DNA of 41,850 nucleotides from Verrucomicrobiota bacterium (lineage in GTDB: Bacteria > Chlamydiota > Chlamydiia > Chlamydiales > SM23-39): positions 1 to 41,850 of the forward strand of contig JAGWZL010000016.1 in the NCBI GenBank assembly GCA_018968815.1. The letters are read 5' to 3'. A program made the translations under genes and the position numbers. The notes under the pieces are model-generated. The model had not been told where the DNA came from, ran no database searches, and was given only the letters and a program-made list of their open reading frames with translations. Each line of letters begins with the position of its first letter. Position 1 is the first letter of the stretch. Below, in pieces: positions 1-7,109 of this stretch.

Positions 1-129
1 GGATCGGGACCTCAATAGCGCAATAGTAGAAAAGGCCGCCGGGATGTCGGTCTTAAAAGCTTGTGGAGCTACTCCTTAAGGAGAGCGATGAAGCAAGAAT
101 CCTTCGCCTTTAGGCGAGGGAGGTTCAAG
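1..129 (+). mobile_element. IS200/IS605-type element, right end (left part outside the window)
   Basis: The stretch holds the last codons of a tnpB/OrfB gene (2-79) and then a compact structured right end. This comprises a small palindrome at 73-84 (CTCCTTAAGGAG), the sequence GAAGCAAGAATC, and a hairpin with stem arms near 101-108 and 113-119 around a TTTA loop. It closes with GGAGGTTCAAG at about 120-129. This layout (GAAGCA-GAATC, stem-loop, GAGGTTCAA) is the familiar IS605 right end that also forms the 3' scaffold of TnpB-associated omega/reRNA. Whether the rest of the element is intact cannot be seen. Confidence 0.75.
2..79 (+). CDS. tnpB: TnpB/OrfB RNA-guided nuclease, C-terminal fragment (cut by window edge)
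   Basis: Twenty-five codons and a TAA are visible. They begin DRDLNSA, which matches the last RuvC-like motif of IS605-family TnpB proteins (DRDxNAA, with the catalytic Asp), and end in a KACGATP tail. TnpB is the transposon-encoded, omega-RNA-guided DNA endonuclease that helps retain IS200/IS605 elements. Only the tail is seen, so completeness is unknown. The right-end hairpin follows directly, as expected. It marks a mobile-element border just upstream of the Nudix gene and the phosphonate cluster. Confidence 0.7.
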   Translation, partial: DRDLNSAIVEKAAGMSVLKACGATP

Positions 130-145
130 CCCATGCGAAGCGCTT

Positions 146-205
146 AAGAGACTGTCGTTGAAAAAATCGATTGAAACTTTTTACTTGGATAGGTCCCTCA
201 AAGTT
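146..205. repeat. R1-family repeat, single copy upstream of the Nudix gene
   Basis: AGAGACTGTCGTTGA starts at about 147 and is identical to the arms of the inverted repeat at 7022-7109. It runs into TTGAAACTTTTTACTTGGATAGG, split here as TTGAAACTTTTT and ACTTGGATAGG, which is the body motif also found near 8338, 13965 and (inverted) 13905. No opposite arm is present, so this copy is half of the palindrome. Confidence 0.7.
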
Positions 206-272
206 GTTGTTTTTTTTCCTAGTCTCATGTAAGCTTACCAGCCAATAAATTCACCCTGCTCTAGGAGAGATT

Positions 273-1214
273 ATGGCTAATGTCTATGCACCTCGCGAAA
301 TTGACTCTTTTTTCATAAAACTGTATGGGAAGCAACCAGAGGTTTCTCAGGTCAAAAAAAATATAGTCTGTTCTCTAGCTGAAGCTGAAGTTTCGGTCAT
401 GATCGATTCGTATGGGGGGTGTCATGTTGACATAGCCAAAATTAGTAAAGAGCGTCTTCCTATCGTGCAACAGGCAATGGAAGGCCTGCTCGAAGGGTTG
501 AAAGCAACAAACACTTGCGATTCCCTTTGGATTAATTTTGCGCTTCCAACAAATCCGGCAGTCATGGGTTCCGTGTTGCCTCAGTCATTTGAAATCGGAA
601 CACCCGGACGGGGCGATCTTATTTGTGACTATCAGCAAAAAAAGCTGAGAGTTTGGCAATGGCTGAACCCAAAAAAAGAGTGCACAATTCCTCCCGGAGC
701 TACTCATAACATGGGGGCAACCGCCTTACTTTGTGATACGACTGCCAAAAAGGTACTGCTTGTTGAGAATGTTAGACGAGCCGGAAATTGGAATCTTCCC
801 GGCGGTAGCTATGATCCAACGCGTGACAGAACCCTTGCGGATACAGCCCTTCGGGAAGCTCAAGAAGAAGGGGGGGTTACAATTGATGAGCCTACAATTA
901 AAGCTGCAATTAAAGCGCACAAATTAGTTGGGCAGATGCAATTTCCTTACAATCAGTTTGCGCCTGGAATCAATCAGATCTTGTCATTTCCTGTCCCCGG
1001 CCTTAGCGAATTAGCATTGAATCCTCCTGAGCATGAGATTCAACGAGCTGAATGGATTGAGTATGACAGGATTATGGAGAGTTCAGGCACTCTTGACGGG
1101 CTCATCCTCGGTGAAGAAATCAGAGCGGCTCTTCTCGCTGCTATAAATGGGCTTGGAGCTCAAGAAATCGTAAATCTAGATTGGAAGGTCGTTCAAATGG
1201 TTGTTCCTGTATAA
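273..1214 (+). CDS. Nudix-domain hydrolase with an unknown N-terminal region
   Basis: Nudix proteins hydrolyse nucleoside diphosphates linked to another group X at the pyrophosphate bond. Residues about 145-275 form the Nudix domain: GG at 177-178, then REAQEEGG from residue 194, the core of the Nudix box. The loop before it is about two residues longer than the Gx5Ex7REUxEExGU consensus and lacks the usual first Glu. The first 130 residues match nothing I know. AGGAG lies five bases before the ATG. The next gene starts directly after its stop codon, so the two are probably co-transcribed. A CMP-phosphonate, which carries a P-O-P bond to a nucleotide, would be a logical substrate given the cluster downstream. 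That is inference only, and a general house-cleaning role is equally possible. Confidence 0.75.
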   Translation: MANVYAPREIDSFFIKLYGKQPEVSQVKKNIVCSLAEAEVSVMIDSYGGCHVDIAKISKERLPIVQQAMEGLLEGLKATNTCDSLWINFALPTNPAVMGSVLPQSFEIGTPGRGDLICDYQQKKLRVWQWLNPKKECTIPPGATHNMGATALLCDTTAKKVLLVENVRRAGNWNLPGGSYDPTRDRTLADTALREAQEEGGVTIDEPTIKAAIKAHKLVGQMQFPYNQFAPGINQILSFPVPGLSELALNPPEHEIQRAEWIEYDRIMESSGTLDGLILGEEIRAALLAAINGLGAQEIVNLDWKVVQMVVPV

Positions 1215-2057
1215 ATGACTAATATTCAAGGTATTAAGTCCATTCAATCCCTAGAGGAGCTTGATGGCTATCTAGATCCCCCGCTTGCTGGTAACGACGA
1301 GTGGGGTATTCTACTCATTGATTTTGATCAGACTCTAGTACAAGCGCGCCCCACTCTGGGAGATGAGCACTTTTACCATTTCCTTAAGAAATGCAATGAG
1401 GAGAGAGGAATCAATCCGGATGCTCATTATGAATGGACCGTCGCAATTCGAGCTAAAATTCCCTATGAAACATGTGAATCTGTAGATAAAATCAATCGGG
1501 TCATAAGTGCGTTTCGCCAAAAGGGGTGGAGTGTAAAGGTTCTGACCTCTCGAGGAGAGGGTATGCGGGATATTACAAAGGACCATCTCCAACAATCGAG
1601 GTTAGCTCTTTCGTTAGAAGATATCATTTTCAAGACTTTTCAGCAGGATGGAATCGGTAAGCTTTTGAAGAAAAATGAGAGTTTAATCGATTGGATGAAG
1701 GGGCAATCCAAGTGGTCAAATTGTCAGCAAATCCGCATTCTTTTCCTCGATGATTCTGATGAATACTGCCAAGAAGTAGCAGGTGTAGCCGCTGAAGTCA
1801 AAAAAGCTACGGTCTCATGTTTTCATTATATTGGAGCGCCTCCCAATTCTCAACTTTCTGAGGTTCAAATGGATCAATTAGTTGTGCAACTTGACGCATA
1901 TCAAAAGGGAGAACAGATCCCTGGTGAGTGGGATAGAGAGCGGTTCAGTATCGCAATGGAAAGCTTAGGTCTTCAAGAGGTGACTCCGGTTTCATTATAT
2001 ACTAAGATGGTAGAAATCGCAGCCAGTGACAACACTCCCTTCAAATCAGTTCCTTAG
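1215..2057 (+). CDS. HAD-like phosphatase, DUF2608-type
   Basis: This 280-aa soluble protein has the layout of a haloacid-dehalogenase (HAD) phosphatase. Motif I is LIDFDQTLV (nucleophile D36, D38, T40), motif II is KVLTSRG near residue 110, and an acidic FLDDSDEY motif lies near 177-184 as the Mg-binding motif IV. The pattern DFDxTL/LTSR/FLDDSxxY is that of DUF2608 proteins, which I recall mainly from Legionella and Chlamydiae. No signal peptide is seen. The ATG abuts the stop of the Nudix gene and has no clear Shine-Dalgarno sequence, which suggests translational coupling. The substrate is unknown. It may be part of the phosphonate island or just a neighbour. Confidence 0.65.
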   Translation: MTNIQGIKSIQSLEELDGYLDPPLAGNDEWGILLIDFDQTLVQARPTLGDEHFYHFLKKCNEERGINPDAHYEWTVAIRAKIPYETCESVDKINRVISAFRQKGWSVKVLTSRGEGMRDITKDHLQQSRLALSLEDIIFKTFQQDGIGKLLKKNESLIDWMKGQSKWSNCQQIRILFLDDSDEYCQEVAGVAAEVKKATVSCFHYIGAPPNSQLSEVQMDQLVVQLDAYQKGEQIPGEWDRERFSIAMESLGLQEVTPVSLYTKMVEIAASDNTPFKSVP

Positions 2058-2059
2058 CA

Positions 2060-2115
2060 ATTTTCCGCAAGTGAGTGGAACCCGAGGGAATATTTGGGAG
2101 CCTATCTGCATCCAA
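2060..2115 (+). repeat. R2 repeat, copy 1
   Basis: This stretch matches 14729-14784 in the same orientation with few differences. The shared core is CAATTTTCCGCA, then GTGGAACCCGAGGGAAT, then a CCTATCT motif. The two copies lie about 12.7 kb apart and bracket the phosphonate genes. It sits just after the HAD-like gene, in the space between two convergent genes. Confidence 0.75.
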
Positions 2116-2201
2116 CCTCAATCTTCTTGAGGGGGAAATGGGGTTCTGGTTAAATCGTTATCATTCAGAGTTATACCGGGGATGTGGCTGTTCATCCATG
2201 G

Positions 2202-2257
2202 TCTGCTCAAAATCATCGCAAATTCCGATATTAAGAATTTCGGGATACATTCAGCGC
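2202..2257 (+). repeat. R3 repeat, copy 1
   Basis: Fifty-odd bases starting TCTGCTCAAAATCATCGC and ending AATTTCGGGATACATTCA are nearly identical to 29853-29907 next to rpiA. Here too the repeat lies close to a gene end on the opposite strand (the Fe-ADH stop at 2286). The 2058-2285 interval holds only this and R2. A 75-codon frame through it is made of repeat sequence and is not called. Confidence 0.8.
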
Positions 2258-2285
2258 GGGAAAGAAGGCTTGGCATATTCAGAAT

Positions 2286-3368
2286 TCAAAGAGATTCGAT
2301 GAGAATCTTATTGAACCATTCAGTATAATTTCCCTCTATCGGATCATTTGTAGTTGCGCCGCTGATGTTTCCGATGATTTGTGGGATATCGTTTTGATTG
2401 AACCCCACATCTTTCAATCCGCAGTTCAGAGACAATTGTCCGATGATCTCGCCAATCGCCTGATGAATATTCTTCCCTGGGAAAAAATTAGATATACGGT
2501 CAAATCGATCTTTAGCATAAGGATAAGCATGGAGGAGCCAACTCTTATAGACTATTGCTAGGCCTTGACCATGCGAGACAGGCGTTCGATACAAAGAGGC
2601 CATCGCTTGCTCAAGTCGATGAGGAAAACAAGTGCCACAATTTGCGACATTTATCCCCCCAAGTAACGAAACAAGTCCTAGCGCGTCATCGATTGCTGGA
2701 CTCCTCTCTCCAATAATCAGCTTGGGCAAAAGACCGGATATCAACTCCAAAGCCTTTTCAGAAATCATCTGAGATATTGGATTATTTTTTCGAGAAACTA
2801 ATGTTTCGATAGCATGGGTCAAAGCATCAAACATGCTTTCCCTGAGAATCTGCATAGGAACAGAACAAATGAGTTCAGAATCAACAAGAGCTATTTTGGG
2901 AAAAAGGACTTCTCCTCGAATACCTGACTTAAAACGAAGAATCGGATCTCGGATAATGGCACTTTTTGTCACTTCAGAGCCTGAGCCAAAGAGAGTTGGG
3001 ATTGCTATGAGGGGTAAAGCGTAGTTGGATGAAGGAAGAGTTTTGCCAATCAAATCTCGAATAGATCCGGTAGGAAGTAAAGCCACAGCCTTAGCCGCAT
3101 CGAGGGCGCTACCTCCCCCGAGCCCAATCACAAATTCTGAATGATGCCGTTTTGCCAAAGCAATTGCCTCATCAATCCGATCAGAGGAAGGATTGGAAAT
3201 GATCTGGTCATAGATAGCAACCTCGATAGAGGAAGCTCGTAGTAACTCAAGAACTTTTGACAAGGAACCGGTTTCCTGCGCAGCGCTTCTACCGCAAATC
3301 AAAATTGCTTTTGATCCAAGTTTCTGGCTCAGAGAACCCAACTCTCTTAATCGGCCTCTTCCAAACAC
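2286..3368 (-). CDS. Iron-containing alcohol dehydrogenase, probable phosphonate-aldehyde reductase
   Basis: Group III (iron-type) alcohol dehydrogenase. It has the NAD(P)-binding GGGS loop (about 85-88), and all four metal ligands are visible: D181 and H185 (DALTHAIE), H250 (FPHRLEQAM) and H266 (SHGQGLAI). Related enzymes (PhpC, FomC, DhpG) reduce phosphonoacetaldehyde in known phosphonate pathways. No phosphonopyruvate decarboxylase is seen here, so I infer that it reduces 2-hydroxy-3-phosphonopropanal to 2,3-dihydroxypropylphosphonate. It is the last gene of a serA-like/pgk-like/ADH transcription unit. The called GTG start (3368) cuts into the family's usual N-terminus. In-frame codons upstream encode FFEHFLPTNIV, and a CTG at 3399-3401, six bases after GGGGAG and overlapping the pgk-like stop, is a credible rare start. 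Confidence 0.85.
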   Translation of the reverse strand: MFGRGRLRELGSLSQKLGSKAILICGRSAAQETGSLSKVLELLRASSIEVAIYDQIISNPSSDRIDEAIALAKRHHSEFVIGLGGGSALDAAKAVALLPTGSIRDLIGKTLPSSNYALPLIAIPTLFGSGSEVTKSAIIRDPILRFKSGIRGEVLFPKIALVDSELICSVPMQILRESMFDALTHAIETLVSRKNNPISQMISEKALELISGLLPKLIIGERSPAIDDALGLVSLLGGINVANCGTCFPHRLEQAMASLYRTPVSHGQGLAIVYKSWLLHAYPYAKDRFDRISNFFPGKNIHQAIGEIIGQLSLNCGLKDVGFNQNDIPQIIGNISGATTNDPIEGNYTEWFNKILIESL

Positions 3369-3390
3369 GATGTTGGTTGGTAAAAAATGT

Positions 3391-4602
3391 TCAAAAAACA
3401 GAAGAAGCTCCCCATCTGATTTGATTTTGTAAAAGAGCTTCTAAGAGTGGGCAATTCTTTTCCTTCAGATAATAGAGGGCCGCTCCTCCGCCTGTAGAAC
3501 TGGGGCAGTTAAATGAAAGATCATTCATCGTATCGCCCCCCATTATAAATGGCGTCACTCGAGGTAGCGACATCCACTGGATGAAGGCGTCGGAAGATGT
3601 TCGAAATCCTTGGTTAACTAAACTAGGCGTTCCCGCCATTAACAGACGCACAGGTTCTTGACTAAGAGCCAAAAATGCTTTTTCCATTTTCTGGCCTACG
3701 ATAAAGTCAACAATCGCACAGCCTTGAGGAACGGCCTGATCGAGGGTAATCTTTCTGGGATTGCGCATAGATTTTCTTTCAGCGATGATCAATTCTTCCG
3801 GAAGAAGCAACTCTGCTCGCTCTGTTTCTAACAGAACTTTTGATACGATTTTAGATGCCACTTCAGGTTCATCACATAATACAGAATCTCCGATCGAGAA
3901 ATCCATCTCTTTCAATATATGATTTAAAACTGCGCCTGCTGGAATGACGAAATCATAAATAGCTTTAAAAAGGCTCAACCCCTTAGTGATTTTTTCCAGT
4001 TTAATGCCCCCTAAAATTGCAACTGATTTCCCAGGAAAAGGGCAAATGACATGGTTCAGAAGTTTTAATTCTGTTAGGAGGTTTGTAGTCGCATAAGCAG
4101 GGAGAAGCGATAAAATTTTCACATTTGATGCATGAAGGCGGTGAGCTTTTGAAACCCCCCCTACAGCTACAAAATCGCCAAGACGGGCAAACTGAGCTGC
4201 CAAATGCTCATCTCCCGTTTCTTCACCTGCATGAAGTCTAGTGTTGCCAAAAAGAGCTATTTCTCCATTTTCTAATGAACGGGAGCACGTAATAGATTGA
4301 TCTGTATTATTTTCTGGGAAATATCGTACACATTTTTCTAGACGCCTCGATAAATAGTCACAGAGAAAATCTAGATGGAGAGCTGTCCCTTTTCGATAGC
4401 TCCCTTGGTGAGATAGAATCGCGATCCTAGCCCCCTTTGAAGAAAGGTAGTTGAGATCTTCGAGTTCACAATCGATTCGCTGAGTGTCTGTGAAAGAAGG
4501 GTCCACATTAAAACCAGCGCAATAGATCCATCGATCTCCAGGGTGAATCGGAATGTCCCGGATGGTAAGAATCGACTCAAATAAGGAGTTGTTCTTGTGC
4601 AT
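3391..4602 (-). CDS. Divergent phosphoglycerate-kinase-like protein
   Basis: At 403 aa this matches PGK length. PGK landmarks appear in order: SHQG (H65, for SHLGR), FGNTRLHAGEE (R122), KAHRLHASN (H154, R155), AILGGIKLEK and the C-terminal STGGGAA nucleotide loop. The N-terminal RVDxNVP signature, whose Arg, Asp and Asn help hold 3-phosphoglycerate, reads CAGFNVDP, so only the Asn remains. I infer a changed substrate, with phosphonolactate, a 3-phosphoglycerate analogue lacking the ester oxygen, phosphorylated on its carboxylate with ATP. It overlaps the serA-like gene by 26 bases and the extended ADH frame downstream, so the three are an operon. It is unlikely to be the cell's glycolytic PGK. 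Confidence 0.8.
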   Translation of the reverse strand: MHKNNSLFESILTIRDIPIHPGDRWIYCAGFNVDPSFTDTQRIDCELEDLNYLSSKGARIAILSHQGSYRKGTALHLDFLCDYLSRRLEKCVRYFPENNTDQSITCSRSLENGEIALFGNTRLHAGEETGDEHLAAQFARLGDFVAVGGVSKAHRLHASNVKILSLLPAYATTNLLTELKLLNHVICPFPGKSVAILGGIKLEKITKGLSLFKAIYDFVIPAGAVLNHILKEMDFSIGDSVLCDEPEVASKIVSKVLLETERAELLLPEELIIAERKSMRNPRKITLDQAVPQGCAIVDFIVGQKMEKAFLALSQEPVRLLMAGTPSLVNQGFRTSSDAFIQWMSLPRVTPFIMGGDTMNDLSFNCPSSTGGGAALYYLKEKNCPLLEALLQNQIRWGASSVF

Positions 4603-5557
4603 TTCGATCGTTCCCTATGACACTAGACGAGGTTCCCAAAGCTTGTTCAATCCCTTTTATGATCTTTTGCCCAATCCGACACTGAGCTTCTTGTGTCATT
4701 GCTCCGATATGAGGAGTTAAGACCACATTTTCAAACTGGCTCAAAGTGTGGATTTCTTTTAGATCAGATACTACATCTGTCGCAATTCCGCGAATCAGCC
4801 TTTCGTGCAAAGCCAAAAGGAGATCGTTAAAATCAATGATCTTTGCTCGTGATAGGTTGATTAAAATAGCACTCGGTTTCATTGCTCTGAAGTGTGGGAG
4901 CCGAATCAAATGTTCGGTTGCTTTTGTCAGGGGTAATGCTAAACAGATAACATCAGCACTGGACAACACTTGATCTAGAGAACGCAAAGAGATGCCTCGC
5001 TCGGCTAATTCAACCTGCCTCTCGGCTGTTGGATTCGCTACATTCGCAACGATTCCCATTTCAAACCCATGAGCAATTTGAGCTAATTGAGTTCCAATAT
5101 GACCTAACCCAATAAGGCCAAGTACTTTTCCTTGCAATTCGAATCCTTCGAGCTCCGTTTTTTTAATAAGCCCTCGCCTCATCTGCGCATCGGCAAGGGC
5201 GATTTTCCTGCCCAAAGCAAGAATTAAGCCAAACCCAAACTCAGCTACAGATCGAGAAGACTCATTGGGAACATTGAAAACAAAAATACCCTTTTCCTGA
5301 GCTTTTTCAAGATCGATGTTATCCATCCCTACACCAGCACGAGCAATCACCTTCAGATCTTTTGCCCGATCTATGAGAGCTGCATTTAGATTGATGCCGC
5401 TGCGCAGAATAATAACTTCAGCATCTTCGATCAAAATTTCAAGTTCCGCTTGGGTTGGCTTTATTTTATAAGTAATATCAAACTTGTTTTGCAAGTGATT
5501 TAATGTGTCGGGATGCAATGGGTCGACAATAAGTATTTTGATTTTTTTAAATAGCAT
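4577..5557 (-). CDS. SerA-like D-2-hydroxyacid dehydrogenase, candidate phosphonopyruvate reductase
   Basis: D-isomer 2-hydroxyacid dehydrogenase related to 3-phosphoglycerate dehydrogenase, 326 aa, without an ACT domain. The Rossmann motif GLGHIG is at 150-155, the catalytic Arg is R237 (NLSRAKIID) and the His is H283 (TPHIGA). The usual catalytic Glu of DVFxxEP is not in register: the sequence is TDVVSDLKE, with D265 or E268 nearby. The Asp that normally ends beta-2 in NAD-specific members is replaced in VANVANP. Phosphonopyruvate resembles phosphohydroxypyruvate, so a SerA relative next to a PEP mutase is a good candidate for making phosphonolactate. This would pull the unfavourable mutase reaction forward. 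It is the first gene of the leftward operon. Confidence 0.85.
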   Translation of the reverse strand: MLFKKIKILIVDPLHPDTLNHLQNKFDITYKIKPTQAELEILIEDAEVIILRSGINLNAALIDRAKDLKVIARAGVGMDNIDLEKAQEKGIFVFNVPNESSRSVAEFGFGLILALGRKIALADAQMRRGLIKKTELEGFELQGKVLGLIGLGHIGTQLAQIAHGFEMGIVANVANPTAERQVELAERGISLRSLDQVLSSADVICLALPLTKATEHLIRLPHFRAMKPSAILINLSRAKIIDFNDLLLALHERLIRGIATDVVSDLKEIHTLSQFENVVLTPHIGAMTQEAQCRIGQKIIKGIEQALGTSSSVIGNDRNAQEQLLI

Positions 5558-5638
5558 GACACCGATTTTAGCGCTTAGATGAATAAAATGTCATTTACAA
5601 AAAGTTGGTGCATAAAAGACAATGTAAGTTTTCGATTA

Positions 5639-5672
5639 AGAGGCTGTTAACGAATTCGGTATAACAGTCTCT
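5639..5672 (+). repeat. Short inverted repeat before the adenylate-kinase-like gene
   Basis: Arms AGAGGCTGTTA (5639-5649) and TAACAGTCTCT (5662-5672) pair except at one position. The outer bases echo the AGAGACTGTCGTTGA arm of R1. The hairpin lies in the 125-base gap between two divergent genes, ten bases before the next ATG, so it would sit in the mRNA leader. Confidence 0.55.
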
Positions 5673-5682
5673 AAGGGTTGGT

Positions 5683-6435
5683 ATGAAATTCATTTGGACG
5701 ATCGCACTATCTTTCTTCACTGTTCTTCCCGGTTCTTATGCTGGTGAATCTATTCAAGTAGTGACCTTGTTGGGTTATCCCGGATCTGGGAAGGGGACTT
5801 TGGCGCAATCGCTCGATCCGGATCGATACATAGCGTTCTCATTCGGGGACTTTTTGCGGGGCGAGGTGGATAAACAAACAAAGCTGGGTAATACCTATAA
5901 AGATGAGGTAGAGATGAAGGGGGTCCAGAAAATCACCCTTCTTCCAGAAGATTTAGTCAGGGAGATATTTACGACTAAAATTAAAGAGTTCATCCAAACC
6001 AAGAAACACATAGTACTTGACGGTTACCCTAAAACCATCGAGCAAGCCATCTTCCTAGATACGCTTATGGCCCATGAAGGGGTTCAGCTCATCCCAATCT
6101 ATGTCAAAGTCGATAAAACTATTTTATTAGATCGGATTTTAAATCGGCTCGTGTGCCCGAAATGCAGCAAGGTCTACAACCTTAAATATAACCCGCCAAA
6201 TCAACGAAATATCTGCGATAACTGTTCAGAAAAATTGCGGGTTAGAGGTACCGATTCTGAGGACAACTTAGAAATACGAATCAGATTTTTTGACGAAATT
6301 CTCGAGCCTCTCCTCTCCTTTTACCAAAGAGGGGATCGTTTAGTAGAGTTTGACGGGAGCTTACCGATTACAGAAACTTGTTCCAAATTTCAGCAATATC
6401 TAGACAATATTGAGGGCTCTGATGATTTATTATGA
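5683..6435 (+). CDS. Adenylate-kinase-like protein with a signal peptide
   Basis: Nucleoside monophosphate kinase fold. The P-loop GYPGSGKGT is at 31-39, DGYPKT at 113-118 replaces the usual DGFPRT (Lys for the substrate-binding Arg), and a zinc-type lid has C158, C161, C178 and C181. RGTDSEDNLEIRI stands for the RxDDxEExxxxRL helix. Ahead of the P-loop is a hydrophobic 20-residue segment ending SYAG, which looks like a signal peptide. AAGGG five bases before the ATG supports that start, so export is likely. This is odd for an ATP-using kinase. It may act on nucleotides outside the cytoplasm, or the segment may be a membrane anchor. A role in the phosphonate pathway, such as phosphorylating a phosphonate or recycling CMP, is possible but unproven. 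Confidence 0.75.
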   Translation: MKFIWTIALSFFTVLPGSYAGESIQVVTLLGYPGSGKGTLAQSLDPDRYIAFSFGDFLRGEVDKQTKLGNTYKDEVEMKGVQKITLLPEDLVREIFTTKIKEFIQTKKHIVLDGYPKTIEQAIFLDTLMAHEGVQLIPIYVKVDKTILLDRILNRLVCPKCSKVYNLKYNPPNQRNICDNCSEKLRVRGTDSEDNLEIRIRFFDEILEPLLSFYQRGDRLVEFDGSLPITETCSKFQQYLDNIEGSDDLL

Positions 6436-7036
6436 CGTTGAAAAATATGAAGATTTGCCATCCCCTCCCTCTGGTCAACGGTTCCTAGACTGTGTTTCTG
6501 AACCCAAAGGACTTCGATGTTACCTTGTTCCTGCTGATCTCCCTAGAGGTAAATTTTTAGAAGACTATGAAGATATTCTGGATGAACGATTGAAGCCGAT
6601 CTATAAGTATAAAGGGGTCTGTGTTAGACAAGATTCTTCCTTTTTTGTCCCTGCATTCTATATCGTTCACCCAGTTTCTTCTGTAACCGCTCTCGACTTT
6701 CTTGACGAACTGACGAATATCCGTACTTTTTTCATCTTACGCGTCATTCGAAAAGCAATGCGAGATGTTTTGGGGATCCATCATATCCATATGTACTACC
6801 ATGAAAAACTTCATAAAAATGGTGATGTACATTACTCCCTTCTCCCTCTTTACAATATCACTAAAGATGACATTCTGCTTCGCTTTGATTTAATGAAGTA
6901 TGTCAAGAAATTTATATTTTCCGAGGAGAAGGATAAAATTTTAGAGTTCAATTGCAAAGTGAGAGCCTATTTGGATGCAATTGAACTGAAGAAGCAAGAT
7001 GAAGCGTTAATAAATAGGCTTAGAGACTGTCGTTGA
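6422..7036 (+). CDS. Unknown protein, possibly HIT-like
   Basis: About 204 aa, soluble, not recognised with confidence. Residues in the middle read GIHHIHMYYHEKLH followed by DVHYSLLPLYN. The spacing of histidines and the VHYSLLP string are reminiscent of HIT/GalT-type nucleotidyl hydrolases or transferases (HxHxHxx), but the triad is not clean. I start it at the ATG at 6422, which has GAGGG five bases upstream; a TTG at 6410 is the alternative. It overlaps the end of the adenylate-kinase-like gene by 14 bases and must be translated with it. Its stop codon lies inside the left arm of the 7022-7109 inverted repeat. A nucleotide-handling partner of the kinase-like protein is a guess. Confidence 0.6.
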   Translation: MIYYDVEKYEDLPSPPSGQRFLDCVSEPKGLRCYLVPADLPRGKFLEDYEDILDERLKPIYKYKGVCVRQDSSFFVPAFYIVHPVSSVTALDFLDELTNIRTFFILRVIRKAMRDVLGIHHIHMYYHEKLHKNGDVHYSLLPLYNITKDDILLRFDLMKYVKKFIFSEEKDKILEFNCKVRAYLDAIELKKQDEALINRLRDCR

Positions 7037-7109
7037 GACCTTCTGTCGATCAAAATAATCCGAAAAATCGATGAAAAATTTTACTGGGATGGGTTCAACG
7101 ACAGTCTCT
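7022..7109. terminator. Inverted repeat between convergent genes (R1 family), likely two-way terminator
   Basis: Perfect 15-base arms AGAGACTGTCGTTGA (7022-7036) and TCAACGACAGTCTCT (7095-7109) enclose R1 body sequence (ACCCATCCCAGTAAAA on the minus strand). The stop codons of both convergent neighbours lie in or next to the arms. A transcript from either side would form a long hairpin. Terminator function is inferred from position and structure. Confidence 0.65.

Noticed and set aside
2075-2302. 75-codon frame between the HAD-like and Fe-ADH genes
   Set aside because: It consists almost wholly of repeats R2 and R3, lacks a Shine-Dalgarno, and overlaps the ADH end.
2286-3401. Fe-ADH as a phosphonoacetaldehyde reductase
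   Set aside because: This needs a phosphonopyruvate decarboxylase, which is not in the window, and would leave the PGK-like and ArgC-like proteins without a role.
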